Assembly (NCBI GenBank): GCA_022449705.1
Contig: JAKURS010000027.1
Span: 1-11,887 of the forward strand
Origin: Candidatus Poseidoniia archaeon
GTDB taxonomy: Archaea > Thermoplasmatota > Poseidoniia > MGIII > CG-Epi1
Direction: 5' to 3'
Length of the DNA: 11,887 nt
The notes under the pieces are model-generated. The model had not been told where the DNA came from, made no database searches, and saw only the letters and a program-made list of their open reading frames with translations. Below, piece after piece: positions 1-6,624 of the stretch. Position numbers and translations under genes: made by a program. Numbering within the stretch: position 1 is the first letter of the stretch; each line of letters opens with the position of its first letter.

Positions 1-1210
1 CGGGTGAGACTGTCCAGTCGCCCGGTGTCTCGCTGGGAGTGATGACTACGGAGTCGCTCTGGGCACCGCTGTTGTAGACTTGGAGCTGGTAAGTGACAGT
101 GCCACCGACCGCGACCGTCTGCTCCGGCTGCGCGGTCTCGACGTAGACGCCGTACGGGTCCATCTGCAGCTCGAAATCGGCCGGGAATTCCAAGTCCTGC
201 TGATTGACCACAGACACGCGCACCGAGTAGGTGCCGACGCCCTGCTGCTGCTCCGACGGGTGATTCTCAGCGTCGTTGTAGTGCCAGGTCAGCCCGGAGA
301 AGTCGATGTAGCCGCTGTCACCGCGCTCCGCGACCGCCGCGCTGCCGCTGAAGCGGGGAGCGTCGCCCGGCTCGTCACCCGGGTCATAGACGTCGACGCG
401 TACCGACTTGACGTCGTAGGCGCCGAAGGCATTGAGGGACGCACCGGAGAAGAAGGCTTTCGCCAGGGCAGCCGGCAGGGAAGGCTCGAAGTTCGAGGTC
501 GCGATGCGGTCGTCGTCATCGATGGTGGCGAGGTTCAGCGCCTCGCTGTCGAGCGTGATTTCGCTCACTGGGTTGGTGACCACTTCCAAGCTGGTTGGGG
601 TGTCACCGTCGGTGCCGCTGTCAATCCCCATCTTGATACCGGCGCCACCGGTATTCTGCGCTTGCACCACAAGGTAGCGGCCCTGTTCTATCTCATACTT
701 CCCATCGGAATCTGGAATTCCCGATTCCCAAGTCAGATCGAAATTGTCGTTGTCGTTGGCGCCCGGCTCATCGATAGAGGGGCAGTTAGTGTCAACGGTC
801 ATTTCGCCCTTGGCCAGGGTGGTGCCGCTCGTTCCCTCACGGTTGCTGGCGTCAACCATCGAGAACTCGAGCGTGCTGCCGCCGAACAGAGCGTCGACAC
901 AGGCCCACACCCAGGCGTGCGCCGCCGCGACGCCGGAACGGTACGAGTCCAGCGTCAGGGTAGCACGCAGGCTCTGGTTCTGGTCATCTGTGAGTGCGAA
1001 GTTAAAATCAGCACCACTGTCAATCGTGACTGAGACGGCATCGCCATTATTGCCGCTGGGCAGGGTGTGCATATGGCCATCACCGCCCAGCGCGTACAGA
1101 TAGAGGTTGATATTCCGCTCGCCCTCCCCCGAAGCCATCTGGATGACCGGGAACGGCAGCAGCAGGCCCAGCATCAACGCCGCGACCAGAAAAGCGGGGA
1201 GACGGTTCAC
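1..1210 (-). CDS. Secreted surface protein with C-terminal NEW3/CARDB-like domain (partial, runs off left edge)
   Basis: An uninterrupted minus-strand reading frame of 403 codons runs from a GTG at 1210 to the window edge. Residues 1-26 form a signal peptide (MNRLPAF, then a Leu/Ala-rich core), so the protein is exported. The mature part is acidic and rich in Asp, Gly, Ser and Thr, with a very acidic stretch near the middle (TIDDDD). From about residue 350 it reads DPYGVYVETAQPEQTVAVGG and continues as a beta-sandwich typical of NEW3/CARDB-type surface-protein repeats. Further repeats or an anchor are probably beyond the edge. The GTG start is supported by a TATA-like box 28 bases upstream and no in-frame ATG between box and GTG. 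Its role is probably cell-surface or S-layer-associated; no enzymatic motif is visible. Family assignment of the last domain is by pattern only. Confidence 0.85.
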   Translation of the reverse strand, partial: MNRLPAFLVAALMLGLLLPFPVIQMASGEGERNINLYLYALGGDGHMHTLPSGNNGDAVSVTIDSGADFNFALTDDQNQSLRATLTLDSYRSGVAAAHAWVWACVDALFGGSTLEFSMVDASNREGTSGTTLAKGEMTVDTNCPSIDEPGANDNDNFDLTWESGIPDSDGKYEIEQGRYLVVQAQNTGGAGIKMGIDSGTDGDTPTSLEVVTNPVSEITLDSEALNLATIDDDDRIATSNFEPSLPAALAKAFFSGASLNAFGAYDVKSVRVDVYDPGDEPGDAPRFSGSAAVAERGDSGYIDFSGLTWHYNDAENHPSEQQQGVGTYSVRVSVVNQQDLEFPADFELQMDPYGVYVETAQPEQTVAVGGTVTYQLQVYNSGAQSDSVVITPSETPGDWTVSP

Positions 1211-1233
1211 GGGTCGATTCGACTGGACACGAT

Positions 1234-1241
1234 GATAAATA
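1234..1241 (-). promoter_or_regulatory. TATA-like box of the secreted surface protein
   Basis: TATTTATC on the minus strand is centred about 28 bases before the GTG at 1210. This spacing implies a leaderless mRNA starting at or next to the GTG and is the main reason for choosing that start. Confidence 0.6.
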
Positions 1242-1250
1242 GGTTCCGCT

Positions 1251-1538
1251 TCAGGCTCCGCCGTTGGTTTCCCACTTGCGCACCACGCTCTCCAGGTCGC
1301 GGATGAACTCGAAAAGTCGCGTGCGGGCATGCTGCGGGATGTTGGTGTCGTTAATCTGCTCCTCCAGCACCGAGATGGTCGAGTAGACTCGCAGGTCCAG
1401 CTCGTTGCGCGTGTTCAGGAGGTAGGTCTCGAGCGCGCTGCTCACGTTGCCGCGCACGTTGCGCGGGACTGAGGTATCCTCGGTAATCGCTTGGCGGATA
1501 TCCTGCGACAGGCTGTTAATCGTTTCTTCCGTGGCCAC
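1251..1538 (-). CDS. UPF0147 family protein
   Basis: This 95-aa, all-helical, acidic soluble protein has the hallmark pattern of the archaeal UPF0147 family: VPRNVRGNVSSAL near residue 24, then RVYSTISVLEEQINDTNIPQ around residues 50-69, and HARTRLFEFIRDLE towards the end. Length matches the family, which is about 90 aa. Its function is unknown; it is widespread in archaea and supports an archaeal origin for the window. The start is a GTG (1538) preceded by a clear GGAGG Shine-Dalgarno seven bases upstream, one of only two genes here with such a site. It lies between the coaD-like gene and the surface protein on the same strand, but has its own TATA-like box. Confidence 0.93.
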   Translation of the reverse strand: MATEETINSLSQDIRQAITEDTSVPRNVRGNVSSALETYLLNTRNELDLRVYSTISVLEEQINDTNIPQHARTRLFEFIRDLESVVRKWETNGGA

Positions 1539-1545
1539 GAGAGTG

Positions 1546-1550
1546 CCTCC
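1546..1550 (-). promoter_or_regulatory. Shine-Dalgarno site that fixes the GTG start of UPF0147
   Basis: GGAGG on the minus strand, followed by seven bases and then GTG. An ATG just upstream overlaps this motif but is in a frame that does not encode the UPF0147 protein, so the site points to the GTG at 1538. Confidence 0.7.
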
Positions 1551-1581
1551 ATACGAAGTGGCGTCGCCACCTTGGGGTTCC

Positions 1582-1587
1582 CTATAA
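1582..1587 (-). promoter_or_regulatory. TATA-like box of the UPF0147 gene
   Basis: CTTATAGG on the minus strand. Transcription would start about 27 bases downstream, near 1559, leaving a leader of roughly 20 bases that carries the Shine-Dalgarno. It sits in the gap after the coaD stop codon. Confidence 0.5.
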
Positions 1588-1619
1588 GAGTGATGTCGTC
1601 GACAGAGAGCGACCGGCCG

Positions 1620-2081
1620 CTACTGCCGCTGCCCTTCTGTATCAACCACGCCGGCGCGGATGCGCGAGGCGCTCAGCGGCAGGCCATCCTCCGCCAGAAG
1701 GTGAGGGACCTCTATTATTTCCAGTGGCGGAAGGCCGCGTGCAGTGCGGAGAGCGTTGAGCCGGCCAGCAGCGTCTCGCGTCCCCTCGGAGACGACGATG
1801 CCGTCGATGTCCACGCCTTCGGCAGCTGGCCCCCACTCCTCGACCAGAGGCACGATTTAAATGCGTTCTAGTGCGCCGCGTGCCGCGAACCACTCGCGCA
1901 GCGCCGCCTCGCGCTCCCCGTACGGCGCCAACTCGCGGCCTGGCGAGCGACGGCTGGCGGCAAACTCGTCACTGGCGAGGCCGATTACGAGCGCCTCGCC
2001 CGCCGCGAGCGCTGCCTCGAGCAGCCGCGCATGACCGGCGTGCAGGACGTCGAAAGTGCCGCCGAGGCAGACGCGCTTCAT
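1620..2081 (-). pseudogene. coaD: Archaeal phosphopantetheine adenylyltransferase, interrupted by one in-frame TAA
   Basis: The family transfers AMP from ATP to 4'-phosphopantetheine to give dephospho-CoA. The N-terminal half carries MKRVCLGGTFDVLHAGH, the nucleotidyltransferase signature with the HxGH motif. The C-terminal half carries IDGIVVSEGT, RGLPPLEIIEVPHLLAEDG and SASRIRAG, the counterpart of the ISSTRIR motif. Both halves are in the same frame, separated only by a TAA at 1857-1859 after LERI and before IVPLVEEWG. Read through, the product is about 154 aa, the normal family length, and no other defect is visible. The start at 2081 (MKRV) matches the usual family N-terminus and lies 26 bases from a TATA-like box; an in-frame ATG at 2090 is the alternative. 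It could be a fresh nonsense mutation, a sequencing error, readthrough, or two separately translated halves (a GTG at 1853 opens the second half, but without a ribosome binding site). Confidence 0.82.
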
Positions 2082-2102
2082 CACCGCCATAAGAGGCTCT
2101 TC

Positions 2103-2111
2103 GTAATACAA
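2103..2111 (-). promoter_or_regulatory. TATA-like box of coaD (divergent promoter region)
   Basis: TTGTATTAC on the minus strand is centred about 26 bases upstream of the ATG at 2081. The 2082-2151 interval holds two back-to-back promoters, this one and that of the DUF4396 gene. Confidence 0.4.
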
Positions 2112-2122
2112 TTGGCGGCACC

Positions 2123-2128
2123 CTTATC
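2123..2128 (+). promoter_or_regulatory. TATA-like box of the HMA-DUF4396 gene
   Basis: CTTATC on the plus strand, centred about 26 bases before the GTG at 2152. It implies a leaderless transcript and supports the GTG start. Confidence 0.5.
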
Positions 2129-2151
2129 AGCGCGCCGGATTCGCGCCGCAC

Positions 2152-2877
2152 GTGGGTGAGGCGACCACGACGACGATAGCTGTTGGCGGCATGACCTGCA
2201 GTGGCTGTGCTGGAAACGTGCAGCGAGCGCTGGAGGCAGTCGCGGGAGTCGCCTCGGCCAAGGTGGACCACGTCGAGGGCAGCGCCAATATCGCACACTC
2301 AGGCGTTGCACAAGGTGAACTCGAGGCAGCTGTGGTCGGCGCAGGCTACTCCGCCGGCGGCGAAACAGCTGGGGTGGACGCACTGCACCAGCTCGGTGGT
2401 GCGCTGGCGGGCGATGCTGTGGGCGCTGTCGGCTTCCACTGGAACGACGGGGCGACCTGGCGGCAATCGGCGAACAACACCAAGTGGTGCCTCATCGGCT
2501 GCAGCATCGGCGAGTTTGGGACGCTGGCCTACTACCAGTGGGCACAGTGGCCGCTGGAAGTGGCAATCGGCACGACCCTCTTCTGGTTTCTGGTGGTGCT
2601 GCCGCTCATCAACGGTCTCGCGACCTCGGTCGCGCTCGAGACGGTACTGCTGATGCGGGGGCAGATGGATTTCGCCAACGCGCTCTCGACCGCGTTCGGG
2701 ATGAGCTTCATCTCGATGCTGGGAATGGAAATCGCGATGGAGGCGACTGACTGGCTACTGACCGGCGGCATCGGCATGACATGGTGGGTCATCCCACCGA
2801 TGCTCGTTGTAGGCTTCCTGACACCGTGGCCCTACAACTACTGGCGGCTGAAGAAGTTCGGCGCGGCGTGCCACTGA
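2152..2877 (+). CDS. Heavy-metal-associated (HMA) domain fused to a DUF4396 membrane domain
   Basis: Of 241 residues, 8-70 are an HMA domain with the metal-binding GGMTCSGC motif (Cys16 and Cys19), expected to bind Cu(I) or a similar soft metal in the cytoplasm. Residues 105-241 match DUF4396 in pattern: NTKWCLIGCSIGEFG, about four membrane segments (roughly 112-130, 136-156, 176-197, 209-227), and the terminal WRLKKFGAACH, which adds a further Cys-His pair. Function is unknown; coupling a metal-binding domain to this membrane domain suggests metal sensing or transport. The GTG start lies 26 bases from a TATA-like box. The last 35 bp including the stop are duplicated about 1 kb downstream, flanking an AT-rich insert. 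The gene itself stays intact. Confidence 0.88.
   Translation: MGEATTTTIAVGGMTCSGCAGNVQRALEAVAGVASAKVDHVEGSANIAHSGVAQGELEAAVVGAGYSAGGETAGVDALHQLGGALAGDAVGAVGFHWNDGATWRQSANNTKWCLIGCSIGEFGTLAYYQWAQWPLEVAIGTTLFWFLVVLPLINGLATSVALETVLLMRGQMDFANALSTAFGMSFISMLGMEIAMEATDWLLTGGIGMTWWVIPPMLVVGFLTPWPYNYWRLKKFGAACH
2843..2877 (+). repeat. 35-bp direct repeat, left copy (attachment-site-like), overlapping the 3' end of the DUF4396 gene
   Basis: This stretch codes for the last residues RLKKFGAACH and the TGA stop. It is identical to 3914-3948 over exactly 35 bp; the bases just outside differ on both sides (T/A before, T/A after). A chance 35-bp match is not credible. The arrangement resembles attL/attR, in which insertion restores the 3' end of the host gene. 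Confidence 0.95.
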
Positions 2878-2890
2878 TGGTACCCCATGA

Positions 2891-2898
2891 ATTTTAAT
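2891..2898 (+). promoter_or_regulatory. TATA-like box of the cassette lipoprotein gene
   Basis: ATTTTAAT, centred about 26 bases before the GTG at 2921. It lies inside the insert, so the cargo gene brings its own promoter, of the same leaderless style as the host genes. Confidence 0.55.
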
Positions 2899-2920
2899 GC
2901 CACTCGTCGTTCGTGAGAAC

Positions 2921-3868
2921 GTGAGAAAAACAGCACCTCTGGCATTTGCACTGCTCCTACTTGCCTCCAGCCTTACAGGTTGCCTAGGTGGAGATGACAT
3001 TGAAGACAAAAAACCAGAAGAAGAAAACGGAAAGCCTGAAGTCACTATGCAAATACTTACGGAACATCCGATACGCTGTATGAACACGGTTTTCGATAAG
3101 TTCATCAATGTTTTTGGAGTTTATGTCGCAGCTCCTGAAGAAGCACCTTTAGATTATTTCAATCATACTGCAAATGTATTGGCTCAATACATAGACAATG
3201 ACGAAGATGGTGTGCCAGACGATCCTGCCGTCTTAGCACATTTAGTTGAACGCAATTTTATTGTTCCGGTATGGAGCATAGATGACCGCGAAGATTTCTG
3301 GGAGGAAGCAAGAGGAACATATTGTGAGGATAATACAGGCATGGCCGCTAGCATGTACTACAATGGAGACGACTGGGCAATCGGTGGTATTGAAGAAGCC
3401 GGAACATGGGATGGGAACCTCGAAGAGGTCTGGCATATTGTGTCGGTTGGATGGTATGCCGTTTATCCTGAATATTTTGGTGTGGAATTCTCAGATTCGG
3501 ATGAGGTCATACCCTCAAATCTTACTGATGCAATGGATGCTGCCCGGGGTGGCCAATTCATGTCAATACCAGATGAATATCCCGAAGATGCTTGGTATGC
3601 CTACTACGATGACACTTGTGATTATCATTGCCAAGCTCACGAATATTTTTACTGGATCCTGATGTCAAACTTCGGTGCTTTGGATTCCTCACTTACCACC
3701 AAATGCGAAGATAGCAAAGATGAGTGGAATGTTTGCACTAAAGCCGAATTGGAGCAAACTGATGTTATTGCATTCGATCTGCTCAACAATCACGATTTCA
3801 ACCTTCCAACCAATATACCCGATGGCAGTTATATGAATTTTAACGAGAACAATAATTCTGATGATTAG
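2921..3868 (+). CDS. Cassette-borne predicted lipoprotein, unknown family, Cys/His-rich
   Basis: The frame is also open from an ATG at 2897, but that ATG overlaps the TATA-like box; the GTG at 2921 lies 26 bases from the box and begins a textbook lipoprotein signal peptide (MRKTAPLAFALLLLASSLTGC, lipobox LTGC, lipidated Cys21). The 315-aa product is thus exported and membrane-anchored. After an acidic linker it has an Asp-rich loop at 92-101 (DNDEDGVPDD) of the kind that binds calcium in thrombospondin-type-3 repeats. It also has LEEVWHIV around His172 and a dense motif at 230-245 (DDTCDYHCQAHEYFYW). Six further Cys (53, 135, 233, 237, 262, 272) could form disulphides; His172, His236 and His240 with nearby Glu could bind metal. 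No canonical HExxH is present. I do not recognise the family. Codon usage is AT-rich, unlike all neighbours, indicating transfer. Confidence 0.85.
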   Translation: MRKTAPLAFALLLLASSLTGCLGGDDIEDKKPEEENGKPEVTMQILTEHPIRCMNTVFDKFINVFGVYVAAPEEAPLDYFNHTANVLAQYIDNDEDGVPDDPAVLAHLVERNFIVPVWSIDDREDFWEEARGTYCEDNTGMAASMYYNGDDWAIGGIEEAGTWDGNLEEVWHIVSVGWYAVYPEYFGVEFSDSDEVIPSNLTDAMDAARGGQFMSIPDEYPEDAWYAYYDDTCDYHCQAHEYFYWILMSNFGALDSSLTTKCEDSKDEWNVCTKAELEQTDVIAFDLLNNHDFNLPTNIPDGSYMNFNENNNSDD

Positions 3869-3913
3869 TATTTAAAGAAACAGCTGCCAACTGCGGTCTA
3901 GGACCTGGACGAA

Positions 3914-3948
3914 GGCGGCTGAAGAAGTTCGGCGCGGCGTGCCACTGA
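3914..3948 (+). repeat. 35-bp direct repeat, right copy (attachment-site-like)
   Basis: Exact copy of 2843-2877. Upstream of it the sequence no longer resembles the DUF4396 gene (the frame reads GLGPGR instead of the PYNYW that precedes the left copy), so it is not the end of a second, longer gene copy. It leads straight into the promoter of the gene at 3988. Confidence 0.95.
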
Positions 3949-3957
3949 ACAGTTCGG

Positions 3958-3967
3958 CTTTAATATC
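3958..3967 (+). promoter_or_regulatory. TATA-like box of the four-helix membrane protein gene
   Basis: CTTTAATATC, centred about 25 bases before the ATG at 3988, directly after the right repeat copy. It implies leaderless transcription. Confidence 0.55.
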
Positions 3968-3987
3968 TCTATGATTTCGCGAGAACC

Positions 3988-4524
3988 ATGGGTGAGACAG
4001 AATCGATGGCAGCGGCCGGGACTGCGGGCGGCAGCCGCTTCTCCCGCATCCTGATGGGAATCCTGGGCCTGCTGCTGGGATTCCTGATGATTTCGGCGAC
4101 CCTGTATCGATTGATGGAAGTGGGCTCAGCGCTCGATAGTAGTGAGATTCCAGACGAGATTGCAGGTTCAATCCCGACTTTGCAGGCGCTGTTCTACCTC
4201 GTGGCGGCCTTCTGCCTCGCCGTTATCATCTCCTCGATTGCGACCTTCATCAACTCTGCGTGGGCGCGGAAGGCGCTCCTTGGCAGCACGGGGGCGATGT
4301 TCGTCCTGCTGGTCGGTTGTGGAATATATGAATACAGCATCATCAACGAACTGTACGGAGGCCACCTTGCAGATGCTGAAGAAATACCATGGCGAATGAA
4401 GCCAATGACCACCTTTTCGATGCTGATGGCCTACGCCAGCCTGTTCTTCGGTGGCCTGATATGGCTCATCGACTACCTCGGTCGCGGCAGGGGTGAGGCC
4501 CCCGCCGCGAAGGATGGCGACTGA
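3988..4524 (+). CDS. Four-helix integral membrane protein, unknown function
   Basis: The 178-aa product has a short Ala/Gly-rich N-terminus and four hydrophobic segments at about residues 21-43 (ILMGILGLLLGFLMISATLY), 66-90, 95-117 and 140-163, ending in a short hydrophilic tail (GRGEAPAAKDGD). A loop between the first two segments is acidic. No catalytic or metal-binding motif is visible, and I do not recognise the family. The ATG start lies 25 bases from a TATA-like box. GC content is that of the host, so this gene is native and marks the downstream border of the AT-rich insert. It may originally have followed the HMA-DUF4396 gene directly, but nothing in the sequence ties their functions together. 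Confidence 0.85.
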   Translation: MGETESMAAAGTAGGSRFSRILMGILGLLLGFLMISATLYRLMEVGSALDSSEIPDEIAGSIPTLQALFYLVAAFCLAVIISSIATFINSAWARKALLGSTGAMFVLLVGCGIYEYSIINELYGGHLADAEEIPWRMKPMTTFSMLMAYASLFFGGLIWLIDYLGRGRGEAPAAKDGD

Positions 4525-4562
4525 AGCGCCCCGCCGCGTCACGCAAAATCGCGTTCCACGAC

Positions 4563-4572
4563 CTTAATATAG
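4563..4572 (+). promoter_or_regulatory. TATA-like box of the propeller-thioredoxin gene
   Basis: CTTAATATAG, centred about 25 bases upstream of the ATG at 4592. It probably also drives the closely following genes at 6430 and 6624. Confidence 0.55.
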
Positions 4573-4591
4573 CGGTTGACCCCGCACGGCC

Positions 4592-6409
4592 ATGCGCATG
4601 TTACAGGCGCTGCTGCTCTCTTCGGTGGCACTGCTGGCTGCCGCAGCACTGCTGTGTGCGCCTGCTACGGCAGAGGAAGAGTTACAGCCGGTTGTCCTCT
4701 CGGCGGGGCTGCCGGCGCAGCACATGTATCCAACGCTCACCGCGAGCGATGATACGCTGCACGCGGTGTGGGTCGGCGGACAGGTCGGCTGGAACAAGTC
4801 AATGGACATCTGGTATTCACGCTCGCTTGACGACGGTGAGAACTGGGACCAGCCGCTGCGACTCAACGCCGGCCATGCATCCGTGCTCTACCACCAGCAG
4901 AAGCCGGCACTGGTCTCCGAGGGCGACAACGTCTACGTTTTCTGGAAACCGCGCTCTGAGCCAATGCGGTTCGTGATGGCCGCCTCGCACGACGGCGGGC
5001 TGACCTGGAGCGGCGAACGCGAGGCGCTTGCGTGTCCCGACAAGCGGGCGTGCGAGTTCCCCGCCGCGGCGATTGACGGGCAGGGGGTGCTGCACCTGGT
5101 CTGGCAGCAGGCCAACGCGAGCCATGAGACGCGCTTCACCAGCCTGAAGCAGCTGCACGGCATCTCGAGCAGCGATGGCGGCGGCAACTGGAGCGAGCCG
5201 GTCGTGCTCAACCCGTTCGACCGAGGCAACCGGCAGCGCGAGCCGGAACTGGGCTACCCCTGCGAATGCTGCGCGCCCGGCATCACCGGCGACCCCAACG
5301 GCGGCATCCATCTCGTCTACCGAAACGTCTCTTACTGGCCCGGCAACGAGACCTGGTTCCAGACCATGGAATACCTGCGCTGGGACGGTGAGAGCCAGCC
5401 GCAGGCGAGTCTGCGCGTCTCCCCCTACTGGATTACCGGCGGGGTGGTCTGCCCCGAATCGGGGCCGGACGTCGTGGTACAGCCTGACGGATCTGTGCTG
5501 GTGGCATGGAGCCATAACTCCAGAGCCAGCCACGCTACCCTGCAGGACGGCGCCTTCTCGCCACCGTCAGTGCTGGGTGGCGGCTTCCGGCCGATGCTCC
5601 AGTCCGACTCCACTGGCATCACGATGGTCTGGATGGCCGGCGGCAGCAACATCTCGTTCAGCGTCAGTGGCGGGAATACTACACTCCTCGTACTGGAGGG
5701 AAAGCAGATTGAGCCCGACCTGGCGGGCGGCGTCACCATCTTCCGCACCGACACCAGCGGTGAGTGGGAAGTAGCGGTGTTGCCTCTGCCAGCCGGTGGC
5801 AAAACACCTGGCGGGGAACTGCCGGAGGAGCCACCCCGCGCGGTCGCCACCGTCGGCGAGCCGGCACCCAGCTTCACGCTGGTCGATACGGAGGGCAAAA
5901 TCTTCTCGCTGGCCGATTACCGCGGGCAAGTAATCGTGCTCGAAATTATGGCGACATGGTGCAGTATCTGCGCCTCGACCGCCGCTGATACACTGACTCC
6001 ACTACAGGCGCAAATCGACAACGGTACGCTGGTGGGCGTCGCCATCATCTCGGTCGGCGCCGACCGGCTCGAGACTAACACCATGCTCGCCGAACTGGCG
6101 GTCGAGGAGGGCTACGGCTGGCGCCACGCCATAGACACCGATGGTGCGACCATTGCCGAGAACTACGAGGCGATGCCAGTGCCGCGGCTGGCAGTCATCG
6201 CCCCCGACGGTAACGTCGCTTTCCTGCACCGCGGCTACATCTCACTGGTCGACCTGCGACCGCAGGTCGTTGCGGCGCAGGACGCAGGCGTGCCGGAGGA
6301 GCCGCAGGCGGGCGAGCCGCTGGACGAAGGCAGCTCCATCCCGGCGCTGCCACTGGCTGGTGCCGTCGGTGCGCTGGCGGTCGCGGCGCGATGGCGAAGG
6401 CCACTTTAG
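4592..6409 (+). CDS. Exported Asp-box beta-propeller fused to a TlpA/ResA-like thioredoxin domain, C-terminally anchored
   Basis: Of 605 residues, 1-27 are a signal peptide. Residues 35-400 form a sialidase-like propeller with Asp-box repeats: SLDDGENW (78-85), SHDGGLTW (132-139) and SSDGGGNW (193-200). A CECC cluster at 224-227 (YPCECCAPG) and Cys287 are unusual additions that could hold a metal or act as a redox site. Residues 420-560 are a thioredoxin fold of the TlpA/ResA/AhpC-like type: PAPSFTLVDTEGK, then MATWCSIC with Cys457 and Cys460, and a cis-proline region VPRL at 530-533. The end has an acidic linker, a hydrophobic segment (582-600) and RWRRPL, so the domains face the outside of the membrane. 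Such thioredoxins commonly reduce apocytochrome c, which fits CcmF downstream. The sialidase activity itself is doubtful because the catalytic Arg triad cannot be judged by eye. The ATG start lies 25 bases from a TATA-like box. Confidence 0.88.
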   Translation: MRMLQALLLSSVALLAAAALLCAPATAEEELQPVVLSAGLPAQHMYPTLTASDDTLHAVWVGGQVGWNKSMDIWYSRSLDDGENWDQPLRLNAGHASVLYHQQKPALVSEGDNVYVFWKPRSEPMRFVMAASHDGGLTWSGEREALACPDKRACEFPAAAIDGQGVLHLVWQQANASHETRFTSLKQLHGISSSDGGGNWSEPVVLNPFDRGNRQREPELGYPCECCAPGITGDPNGGIHLVYRNVSYWPGNETWFQTMEYLRWDGESQPQASLRVSPYWITGGVVCPESGPDVVVQPDGSVLVAWSHNSRASHATLQDGAFSPPSVLGGGFRPMLQSDSTGITMVWMAGGSNISFSVSGGNTTLLVLEGKQIEPDLAGGVTIFRTDTSGEWEVAVLPLPAGGKTPGGELPEEPPRAVATVGEPAPSFTLVDTEGKIFSLADYRGQVIVLEIMATWCSICASTAADTLTPLQAQIDNGTLVGVAIISVGADRLETNTMLAELAVEEGYGWRHAIDTDGATIAENYEAMPVPRLAVIAPDGNVAFLHRGYISLVDLRPQVVAAQDAGVPEEPQAGEPLDEGSSIPALPLAGAVGALAVAARWRRPL

Positions 6410-6429
6410 CGGGGGGCGACTGGCACAAC

Positions 6430-6624
6430 ATGGACGATAAGTTGCGGGCGGCGCTGCCACTGCTGGTACTGGGGTGCGGCTGCTACGGCGGCGCAGCACT
6501 CGGCTGGACCGCGGGCGCTGCCGCCAGCTCGGCGGTGCTGCTCTGGCTCTTCTCGATGTATCCGCTGCTGATACTGGTCGGCGCCGGCTGCCTAGCCGCT
6601 GGCTGGATACGGTGGAAACAGTGA
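6430..6624 (+). CDS. Small membrane protein (64 aa)
   Basis: The product begins MDDKLRAALPLL and has two hydrophobic segments, about residues 7-30 and 33-58, ending in WIRWKQ. A GCGC motif (Cys16, Cys18) lies in the first segment. It sits 20 bases after the propeller-thioredoxin gene, and its TGA stop overlaps the ATG of the next thioredoxin gene (ATGA), so translation is probably coupled. An in-frame ATG at 6391 would overlap the preceding gene by 19 bases and add a hydrophilic stretch that looks like out-of-frame sequence, so 6430 is preferred; a weak CTTTAG 24 bases upstream agrees. The family is not recognised. Its position between two exported thioredoxins suggests a membrane partner for them, but that is inference from context. 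Confidence 0.6.
   Translation: MDDKLRAALPLLVLGCGCYGGAALGWTAGAAASSAVLLWLFSMYPLLILVGAGCLAAGWIRWKQ

Larger units (their letters stand above)
2878..3948 (+). mobile_element. Putative cargo-only integrated cassette (1071 bp including one repeat copy)
   Basis: The segment lies between two exact 35-bp direct repeats. It is much more AT-rich (sampled lines about 35-43% GC) than its surroundings (about 62%). It holds one gene with its own TATA-like box, and a short tail, 3869-3913, that shows no gene but contains an AT-rich TATTTAAAG. Removing 1071 bp would place the DUF4396 stop directly before the promoter of the membrane-protein gene at 3988, a natural layout. No integrase, transposase or terminal inverted repeats are seen, so mobilisation, if any, would have to be in trans. 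Alternatives are homologous replacement using a donor with the same 3' end, or a decayed larger element. Confidence 0.7.

Noticed and set aside
80..1033. Plus-strand open frame of 317 codons
   Set aside because: It is antisense to the secreted surface protein, whose minus-strand frame has a signal peptide, a promoter and a recognisable domain. The plus-strand translation is a Val/Arg-rich shadow with no domain.
2887..3843. 11-bp match ATGAATTTTAA at 2887-2897 and 3833-3843 inside the cassette
   Set aside because: Short, AT-rich and explained separately by a promoter and a coding segment; probably chance.
2878..3913. Classical insertion sequence explanation for the AT-rich insert
   Set aside because: No transposase and no terminal inverted repeats; a 35-bp duplication is far longer than usual IS target duplications.
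4817..5533. Minus-strand open frame of 238 codons
   Set aside because: Antisense to the propeller domain, whose Asp-boxes are clear; low-complexity Arg/Ala/Val translation.
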